Shown here piece by piece: positions 1-4,701 of a stretch of 5,304 bases of DNA. The position numbers and the translations under genes were made by a program. The notes beneath the pieces were generated by a model. It had not been told where the DNA came from and did not search any database. It saw nothing but the letters and a program-made list of their open reading frames with translations. The DNA is taken from contig DLAL01000074.1 of NCBI GenBank assembly GCA_002493945.1, positions 1 to 5,304 of the forward strand, given 5' to 3'. Positions within the stretch are counted from its first letter, which is position 1. The number at the start of each line of letters is the position of its first letter. The DNA comes from Porphyromonadaceae bacterium UBA7048 (lineage in GTDB: Bacteria; Bacteroidota; Bacteroidia; Bacteroidales; Muribaculaceae).

Positions 1-6
1 CTGTTT

Positions 7-109
7 CTCCTGTTCTACTGTCAAAATTATTCAGGACAGGAGTACAAGTATTCTCCTGTCCCTACTGTCAAAATATGAAGAAAAAATAAGACATCCTGCA
101 CTCCTGTCC
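7..109. repeat. Cluster of CTCCTGT/ACAGGAG short repeats
   Basis: This gene-free leader contains CTCCTGT at 7-13, 53-59 and 101-107, spaced 46 and 48 bases apart. The inverse form ACAGGAG lies at 36-42. The first two copies are followed by TACTGTCAAAAT (16-27 and 63-74), so 7-27 and 53-74 are near-identical direct repeats differing by one substitution and one inserted base. The third copy is followed directly by an A-rich run and lacks the TACTGT part. The cluster probably continues to the left of the window. It could be a dispersed intergenic repeat family, degenerate tandem copies, or binding sites for a regulator of the downstream genes; the sequence does not decide between these. Confidence 0.7.
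34..61. repeat. Hairpin with 9-bp arms, related to the 4515-4562 hairpin
   Basis: GGACAGGAG (34-42) is the exact reverse complement of CTCCTGTCC (53-61), with a 10-base spacer. The segment TTCAG...ACAGGAGTACA and the right end TTCTCCTGTC recur in the hairpin downstream of the GH43 gene. No T-run follows, so this is not a standard intrinsic terminator on the + strand. The left arm plus one base (34-43) is also perfectly complementary to 100-109, giving a competing 10-bp pairing. Confidence 0.75.
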
Positions 110-121
110 AAAAATAATGAG

Positions 122-129
122 TAACTTTG
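122..129 (+). promoter_or_regulatory. Candidate Bacteroidota -7 box
   Basis: TAACTTTG matches the Bacteroidota -7 consensus TAnnTTTG at every fixed position and lies 34 bases before the first gene's ATG. A good -33 TTTG element about 20 bases upstream is not visible; that region is occupied by the third CTCCTGT repeat (101-109). Either the promoter is weak and depends on a factor, or the match is fortuitous. The leader after it is A-rich, as is usual for translation initiation in this phylum. Confidence 0.45.
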
Positions 130-163
130 CATTTCGATTACAGAATAAAAAAGCAAAAAAGAT

Positions 164-598
164 ATGGCAAACTGGTTTGAATGTAAAGTACGCTACGATA
201 AACTTCAGGAAAACGGCTCAGTAAAGAAAGTCAACGAACCCTACCTCGTCGACGCCCTTTCCTTCACCGAAGCCGAAGCTCGCATCACAGAAGAACAGAC
301 TCCCTTCATATCCGGAGAATTCAACATCTCCGCCATCAAGCCCACCAAAATCTCCGAAATATTCTGGTACGAAGGCGGCGACCGCTGGTATCTCGTGAAG
401 GTGGCATTCATCACCATCGACGAAAAGACCGCCGCCGAGAAGCGCTCCGTATCGCAGATTCTCGTGCAGGCCTGCAACTTCCGTCAGGCTTTCGAGAACT
501 TCGAGGAAGGCATGAAGGGCACCATGGCCGACTATGAGATTGTCTCCATCACCGAGACACCCCTCATGGACGTCTATAAGATGAAAGTGGTCGACTGA
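164..598 (+). CDS. DUF4494-like protein of unknown function
   Basis: This 144-residue protein resembles the small DUF4494 family known from Bacteroidota; the function is not known. It opens with MANWFECKVRYDK, has an acidic middle and a central segment around residues 65-85 (FWYEGGDRWYLVKVAFI). No signal peptide, membrane segment or catalytic motif is visible, so it is probably cytosolic. The length fits the family as I recall it. The start is the first ATG of the frame after an A-rich stretch, with no Shine-Dalgarno sequence, as is normal for the phylum. Its TGA (596-598) shares one base with the ATG of the YggS-like gene, which implies co-transcription and probable translational coupling. 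Family assignment is from memory of the conserved sequence and the neighbouring gene. Confidence 0.85.
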   Translation: MANWFECKVRYDKLQENGSVKKVNEPYLVDALSFTEAEARITEEQTPFISGEFNISAIKPTKISEIFWYEGGDRWYLVKVAFITIDEKTAAEKRSVSQILVQACNFRQAFENFEEGMKGTMADYEIVSITETPLMDVYKMKVVD

Positions 599-1272
599 TG
601 ACTTCCGTCGCCAAAGCTCTCGACGACATCCGCGCCACTCTCCCCGAGGGAGTGGAGCTGGTCGCCGTGAGCAAATTCCACCCTGCCGAAGCCATCCGCG
701 AGGCTTACGACGCCGGTCAGCGCCTCTTCGGCGAAAGCCGCACCCAGGAACTTGAGGCCAAGATGAAGGAACTCCCGGCCGACATCCGCTGGCACTTCAT
801 CGGCCACCTGCAGACCAACAAGGTGCGCCGCCTCATCGAGACGCGTCAGGTGGCTCTGATTGAGAGCGTAGATTCCGAGCGTCTCCTGCGCCTCATCGAC
901 GACGAATCGGCACGCGCCGGCATAGTGAGCCGTGTGCTCCTCCAGCTCCACGTGGCCGCCGAAGAGACGAAATTCGGCTTCTCACCCGACGAATTAATCG
1001 ATTTTTTCAGCCGTAAGGCCTACGAAAGCCTGCGCGCCACACACATATGCGGCGTCATGGCCATGGCCTCGAACACAGACGACACCGACCGCGTCCGCGC
1101 CGACTTCCGCCTGGCCGCCGACACCAAGGCACGCATCAGCGCCTTGTGCCCTGACCTGCGCGGATTCGACATCCTCTCCATGGGCATGAGCCACGACTAT
1201 CCGATGGCCATCGAAGAGGGCGCCAACCTCGTGCGCGTAGGCACGGCCATATTCGGCGACCGCGGCTACTGA
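598..1272 (+). CDS. yggS: YggS/PLPBP-family pyridoxal phosphate-binding protein
   Basis: This 224-residue single-domain protein has the fold-type III (alanine racemase-like) PLP-binding barrel of the YggS/PROSC family. These proteins bind PLP without a known catalytic reaction and help keep vitamin B6 and amino-acid pools balanced. The PLP lysine is K26 in LVAVSKFHP. Other family signatures are FGESRTQEL (44-52), WHFIGHLQTNK (65-75), the phosphate-binding SMGMSHD (194-200) and RVGTAIFG near the C-terminus (213-220). FGES replaces the FGEN common elsewhere, a minor variation. Length is slightly below the roughly 230 residues of the E. coli protein. It is cytosolic. The ATG overlaps the preceding stop by one base (TGATG), supporting this start and coupled translation. 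The phosphatase gene follows 15 bases after its stop. Confidence 0.95.
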   Translation: MTSVAKALDDIRATLPEGVELVAVSKFHPAEAIREAYDAGQRLFGESRTQELEAKMKELPADIRWHFIGHLQTNKVRRLIETRQVALIESVDSERLLRLIDDESARAGIVSRVLLQLHVAAEETKFGFSPDELIDFFSRKAYESLRATHICGVMAMASNTDDTDRVRADFRLAADTKARISALCPDLRGFDILSMGMSHDYPMAIEEGANLVRVGTAIFGDRGY

Positions 1273-1287
1273 AAACCATCATAAATC

Positions 1288-1812
1288 ATGAACATCACCG
1301 ACCGACTCCGCAAGCGCTTCGACGCGTTACGCAGCAAAGGCCGAATCCGCGTACTCTTCGTCTGCCTGGGCAACATATGCCGCTCCCCGGCCGCCGAAGG
1401 CGTCCTCCGCACCATCGTGGAGGAGAAAGGCACCGCCGGACGGTGGGAAATCGACTCCGCAGGCACAGGCGACTGGCACATAGGCCAGCTCCCGGACAAC
1501 CGCATGCGCATCCACGCACGCCGCCGCGGCATCGAGCTCACGCACCGATGCCGGCAGGTACGGCCCTCAGACTTCGACGACTTCGACCTCATCATCCCGA
1601 TGGACGCGCAGAACGAGCGCAACCTCCGGGCCATGGCTCCCACGCCCGAGGCCGAGGAGCGCATCGTGCCTATGGCCACGTTCATCGACATGGCCATGCG
1701 CTACGACCACGTGCCCGACCCTTACTATGAAGGAGCCGAAGGATTCGAGCTCGTCCTCGACCTCCTCGACGACGGCTGCCGCAGACTCGCCGCACTGGGT
1801 GACGGAAAGTAA
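1288..1812 (+). CDS. Low-molecular-weight protein tyrosine phosphatase
   Basis: This 174-residue protein carries the LMW-PTP P-loop VCLGNICRSP, with nucleophile C26, the second cysteine C31, phosphate-binding R32 and S33. The general acid is D144 in PDPYYEG. These residues fit an active cysteine phosphatase that removes phosphate from protein phosphotyrosine. The P-loop normally lies within about 10 residues of the N-terminus, whereas here about 20 mostly basic residues precede the core (residues 1-20, several Arg and Lys). No later ATG is available before the core, so this start stands. The protein is cytosolic. It follows the YggS-like gene by 15 bases and is probably the last gene of that operon. 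There is no capsule or exopolysaccharide kinase gene in view, so the substrate cannot be inferred from context. Confidence 0.94.
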   Translation: MNITDRLRKRFDALRSKGRIRVLFVCLGNICRSPAAEGVLRTIVEEKGTAGRWEIDSAGTGDWHIGQLPDNRMRIHARRRGIELTHRCRQVRPSDFDDFDLIIPMDAQNERNLRAMAPTPEAEERIVPMATFIDMAMRYDHVPDPYYEGAEGFELVLDLLDDGCRRLAALGDGK

Positions 1813-1843
1813 GCGCACCCGTTGAATTTTTAGCGGCAAACGA

Positions 1844-1873
1844 TTGGTTTTCGGACTTTTTTTATTAATTTAG
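1844..1873 (+). promoter_or_regulatory. Candidate Bacteroidota promoter for transporter/GH43 unit
   Basis: TTG (1844-1846) lies 19 bases before TAATTTAG (1866-1873). The latter differs from the -7 consensus TAnnTTTG at one fixed position. Spacing and AT-rich context fit a sigma-ABfr-type promoter. It sits in the 114-base gap after the phosphatase gene and leaves a leader of roughly 45 bases before the transporter ATG at 1927. No convincing hairpin terminator for the upstream operon is visible in this gap, so some read-through is possible. Confidence 0.5.
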
Positions 1874-1926
1874 CACCGAGAAAGTAATTTTAAAAAATCC
1901 ACTTAATCTAATACAACTGTTTCGCG

Positions 1927-3504
1927 ATGTTTAAGAACCAACCAAAAGGACTGATTCCGGCGGCATTGAGCAACATGGGCGAGCGTTTCGGATACTATAT
2001 CATGAACGCCGTACTCGTTCTGTTCCTCTGCTCCAAGTTTGGTCTTTCGGGCGACCAGAGCGCGCTCATCTATTCATTCTTCTATGCCGGCATATACATT
2101 CTCAGCCTTGTGGGTGGTGTCATAGCCGACCGTACACGCAACTTCAAAGGCACTATTATCACCGGCCTCATCATCATGACACTGGGCTACTGCCTGCTGT
2201 CGATACCTATTCTGGCCGACAACGAGAACCGCACGTGGCTCCTCGTATTCACCTGCGTGGCGCTCTTCCTCATTGCCTTCGGCAACGGCCTCTTCAAAGG
2301 CAACCTTCAGGCTATGGTCGGACAGCTCTACGACAATCCGCGCTACTCCGCACAGCGTGACTCGGGCTTCCAGATTTTCTACGTATTCATCAACATCGGC
2401 GGCCTCATCGCTCCCTTCGTGGCTCCCCTCCTCCGCAGCTGGTGGCTGGGCGTGAACGACATGGTATACAACGCCGACTTCCCCGAGATGTGCCATCAGT
2501 ATCTGAGCGTGACCAACACCATGACCGCCGAGAACATGGAGAACCTCTACGCCGTGGCCACCGCCGCCGGACACACCGCAGGCACCGACCTGCAGACATT
2601 CTGCTCGGAGTACCTCAAGGTGTTCAACACCGGCATCCACTACTCGTTCATCGCATCGGTGGCAGCCATGCTCATATCGCTCACCATATTCCTCGTCACC
2701 AAGAAGCAGCTTCCCTCGCCTGCCGCCAAGGCTCAGGCCGAGACCCAGACCTACTCCGCCGAGGAGCGCCGGGCCATGGCACGCGAGATCAAGCAGCGCA
2801 TGGTGGCTCTCTTCGCCGTGCTGGGCATCGTGATATTCTTCTGGTTCTCATTCCACCAGAACGGCACGTCGCTGTCGCTCTTCGCCCGCGACTTCGTCGA
2901 GACCGACACCATCGCCCCCGAGATATGGCAGGCCGTCAATCCCTTCTTCGTCATCGTCCTGACCCCGCTGGTCATGCTCCTCTTCTCGTCGCTCTCGCGC
3001 CGCGGCCGTGAGATATCCACTCCGCGCAAGATAGCCATCGGCATGGGCCTTGCCGGTCTGGCCTACCTCTTCCTCTGCATATACTGCTACTGCATGGACT
3101 ATCCCTCGGGCACCGAATTCCGCGCCATGAGCGCCGCCGCCAAGGCAGGCATGAAGGCCGGTCCGTGGGTACTCATCGCACTCTACTTCTTCCTCACCGT
3201 TGCCGAACTCTTCATCTCGCCGCTGGGTCTCTCCTTCGTGTCGAAGGTGGCTCCCAAGCACCTCCAGGGTCTCTGCCAGGGTCTGTGGCTCGGCGCCACG
3301 GCCGTCGGCAACCTCATGCTCTTCCTCGGCCCGCTGATGTACGACAAGTGGCCCGTCTCCTACGCCTGGGGCGTCTTCCTGGCCGTATGCCTTGTGTCGA
3401 TGATCGTGATGTTCAGCATGGTATCGTGGCTCGAACGCGTCACCGCCGACCAGCCCGCTCCCGACCCCAAGCCTATCGAGACCAAGGAAGACAACGTGAT
3501 ATGA
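1927..3504 (+). CDS. POT/PTR-type MFS transporter (peptide-transporter-like)
   Basis: This 525-residue polytopic inner-membrane protein belongs to the proton-dependent oligopeptide transporter family within the MFS. Family marks are NMGERFGYY in the first helix (E19, R20), GLFKGN with the helix-4 lysine K124, FYVFINIGG (151-159, the PTR2 FYxxINxG signature) and ELFISPLG (from E427). In characterised members the first-helix ExxER motif couples proton movement to di- or tripeptide uptake; here the first Glu is Asn (N16). A hydrophilic segment of about 60 residues (176-235) follows the FYxxINxG helix and contains several Cys. The C-terminal tail is polar and charged. The stop overlaps the GH43 ATG by four bases, so the two are co-expressed. 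The substrate could be peptides or, given the partner, something else; this cannot be settled from sequence. Confidence 0.92.
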   Translation: MFKNQPKGLIPAALSNMGERFGYYIMNAVLVLFLCSKFGLSGDQSALIYSFFYAGIYILSLVGGVIADRTRNFKGTIITGLIIMTLGYCLLSIPILADNENRTWLLVFTCVALFLIAFGNGLFKGNLQAMVGQLYDNPRYSAQRDSGFQIFYVFINIGGLIAPFVAPLLRSWWLGVNDMVYNADFPEMCHQYLSVTNTMTAENMENLYAVATAAGHTAGTDLQTFCSEYLKVFNTGIHYSFIASVAAMLISLTIFLVTKKQLPSPAAKAQAETQTYSAEERRAMAREIKQRMVALFAVLGIVIFFWFSFHQNGTSLSLFARDFVETDTIAPEIWQAVNPFFVIVLTPLVMLLFSSLSRRGREISTPRKIAIGMGLAGLAYLFLCIYCYCMDYPSGTEFRAMSAAAKAGMKAGPWVLIALYFFLTVAELFISPLGLSFVSKVAPKHLQGLCQGLWLGATAVGNLMLFLGPLMYDKWPVSYAWGVFLAVCLVSMIVMFSMVSWLERVTADQPAPDPKPIETKEDNVI

Positions 3505-4496
3505 AATTACAGACCTTATCCCTTTTAGCCCTCCTGCTGTGCACCTCCGTGCCGGCAGGAGCCGCTAAAAAGCAGACATACACAAATCCCGTCATCAACG
3601 TGAGTGCCCCCGACCCCACGGTGCTCCGCGACAACGACGGCACATACTGGCTCTACGCCACCGAGAACACGCGCAACGTGCCCATCTACCGCTCCGACGA
3701 CCTGGTCGACTGGAAGCTCGTCGGCACGGCATTCACCGACGAGACACGGCCACAGATGGTGCCTGACGGCGGCATATGGGCCCCCGACATCCAGAAGATA
3801 GGCGACAAGTACGTCCTGTACTACTCCAAGTCGCGCTGGGGAGGCGAGTGGGAGTGCGGCGTCGGCGTAGCCGTGGCCGACCGTCCCCAGGGTCCCTTCA
3901 CTGACAAGGGTAAACTCTTCATCAGCAAGGAAATCGACGTGCAGAACAGCATCGACCCCTTCTTCATCGAGGACAACGGACACAAGTACCTCTTCTGGGG
4001 CAGTTTCCGCGGCATCTACGGCATCGAGCTGTCAGATGACGGCCTGAGCCTGCGTTCCGGAGCGCAGAAGGTGCGCATAGCCGGCACCCTCACCGAGGGC
4101 ACCAACATCATCAGGCACGGTGACTACTACTACCTCCTCGGCTCGGCAGGCTCCTGCTGCGAAGGCGAGCGGAGCACCTACCGAGTGGTGATGGCGCGTT
4201 CGAAAGACCTCTTCGGCCCCTATGAGGACCGCTACGGCAAGCCGGCGCTCGACAACGGCTTCTCGCTGATGATGGAGCGCAGCCCCGAAGTAATCGGTCC
4301 GGGCCACAACGCCAACTTCGTCACCGACGACCTCGGCAACTGGTGGATGCTCTACCACGGATTCGACGCAGCCGACCCCGATGCCGGCCGCAAGGTATAT
4401 CTCGACAAAATCGTATGGGGCGCCGACGGCTGGCCCGCAGTCGACGGAGGCAAGCCCTCGGTCGAAGCCGCCCGTCCGGTCATCCGCAAGCGCTGA
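3501..4496 (+). CDS. Secreted glycoside hydrolase family 43 (arabinanase-like)
   Basis: The start at 3501 gives 331 residues with an N-terminal signal peptide: K2, hydrophobic 6-13, and an A-G-A site at 19-21. C14 lacks a lipobox, so the protein is probably periplasmic or secreted rather than a lipoprotein. The rest is a single five-bladed propeller catalytic domain. The likely GH43 triad is D38 in APDPTVLR (base), D152 in SIDPFFI (pKa modulator) and E199 in LTEGTNI (acid). Further GH43 motifs are GGIWAPDI (90-97), GSCCEG (217-222) and GPGHN with H269. The pattern is closest to endo-1,5-alpha-L-arabinanases and related arabinofuranosidases; exact substrate is uncertain. No accessory carbohydrate-binding domain fits in this length. 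The ATGA overlap with the transporter gene selects this start and implies coupled translation. An upstream in-frame extension to 3165 would overlap the transporter and lose the signal peptide. Confidence 0.93.
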   Translation: MKLQTLSLLALLLCTSVPAGAAKKQTYTNPVINVSAPDPTVLRDNDGTYWLYATENTRNVPIYRSDDLVDWKLVGTAFTDETRPQMVPDGGIWAPDIQKIGDKYVLYYSKSRWGGEWECGVGVAVADRPQGPFTDKGKLFISKEIDVQNSIDPFFIEDNGHKYLFWGSFRGIYGIELSDDGLSLRSGAQKVRIAGTLTEGTNIIRHGDYYYLLGSAGSCCEGERSTYRVVMARSKDLFGPYEDRYGKPALDNGFSLMMERSPEVIGPGHNANFVTDDLGNWWMLYHGFDAADPDAGRKVYLDKIVWGADGWPAVDGGKPSVEAARPVIRKR

Positions 4497-4514
4497 CACC
4501 CCTATTCCCCTTTT

Positions 4515-4562
4515 TTCAGACAGGAGTACAGGAGGAACAAGAGTACTGTTCTCCTGTCTGAA
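4515..4562. repeat. Long hairpin downstream of GH43 gene
   Basis: The 12-base arms 4515-4526 and 4551-4562 are perfect reverse complements (TTCAGACAGGAG / CTCCTGTCTGAA). After a T-T mismatch, 4528-4531 pairs with 4546-4549, leaving a 14-base loop. It lies 18 bases after the GH43 stop. A T-run precedes it (4511-4516) but none follows, so it is not a classical intrinsic terminator; it may protect the 3' end of the mRNA or be a dispersed repeat. ACAGGAGTACA and TTCTCCTGTC are shared with the hairpin at 34-61. ACAGGAG is repeated at 4520-4526 and 4528-4534, and the second copy can pair with the same right arm. Confidence 0.8.
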
Positions 4563-4568
4563 TTACAA

Positions 4569-4595
4569 AGTCGCCGTGGGTTTGCAACCCACGGC
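4569..4595 (+). repeat. REP-like palindrome, forward copy, with AGTC tag
   Basis: The arms GCCGTGGGTT (4573-4582) and AACCCACGGC (4586-4595) are perfect reverse complements around a 3-base TGC loop. The tetranucleotide AGTC (4569-4572) lies directly 5' of the stem, as GTAG/GTGG tags do in proteobacterial REP elements. It is the inverted partner of the palindrome at 4624-4650 and lies about 107 bases before a RAYT transposase gene. REP identity is inferred from architecture. Confidence 0.75.
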
Positions 4596-4623
4596 AACCC
4601 TCAGAAACCCTCAACAATCAAAA

Positions 4624-4650
4624 CCGGTGGGTTGCAAACCCACCGGGACT
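4624..4650 (-). repeat. REP-like palindrome, inverted copy, with AGTC tag
   Basis: The arms CCGGTGGGTT (4624-4633) and AACCCACCGG (4637-4646) are perfect reverse complements around GCA. GACT (4647-4650) follows, which is AGTC when read on the minus strand, so tag and loop orientation are opposite to the copy at 4569-4595. Compared in the same orientation, the stems differ at arm positions 1 and 3 and each change is matched in the opposite arm. Together the pair resembles a BIME, the two-REP unit mobilised by RAYT transposases. Confidence 0.75.
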
Positions 4651-4667
4651 ATACCCCACCGGGACTA
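4639..4667. repeat. 13-base tandem direct repeat (half REP plus tag)
   Basis: CCCACCGGGACTA occurs at 4639-4651 and again at 4655-4667, a period of 16 bases. The unit equals the outer part of the 3' stem arm plus the GACT tag of the inverted palindrome, so it looks like a partial duplication or a truncated third element. The second copy has no partner arm beside it. Confidence 0.8.
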
Positions 4668-4701
4668 CGCAGACAAGATACGTACAACTAATCGGCAAAA
4701 A

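Noticed and set aside
1266..1697. 143-residue minus-strand open frame over the phosphatase gene
   Set aside because: It is antisense to a phosphatase with intact catalytic residues and has Arg/Ser/Met-rich shadow composition.
2074..2640. 188-residue open frame on the minus strand inside the transporter gene
   Set aside because: It is wholly antisense to a convincing membrane protein, has low-complexity Val/Glu/His-rich composition typical of shadows of GC-rich codons, and shows no recognisable motif.
2442..3011. 189-residue open frame on the plus strand in another frame of the transporter gene
   Set aside because: It is Arg/His-rich without domain character and overlaps the well-supported transporter frame.
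3165..3500. Upstream in-frame extension of the GH43 gene
   Set aside because: The 112 extra codons lie within the transporter gene, are Arg/Pro/His-rich, and would bury the clear signal peptide that begins at 3501.
3539..3545. Lipoprotein lipobox at C14 of the GH43 protein
   Set aside because: The residues before the cysteine are L-L-L, without the small residue needed at -1; a standard signal peptidase I site at A-G-A fits better.
4511..4562. Intrinsic terminator for the transporter/GH43 operon
   Set aside because: The stem is strong, but the T-run lies before it, not after, and neither strand has a U-tract directly 3' of the hairpin. It is kept as a repeat or structural element.
4569..4667. 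CRISPR array or tRNA-like structure
   Set aside because: The repeats are inverted palindromes with no regular unique spacers, and no cloverleaf or CCA-type acceptor pattern can be drawn.
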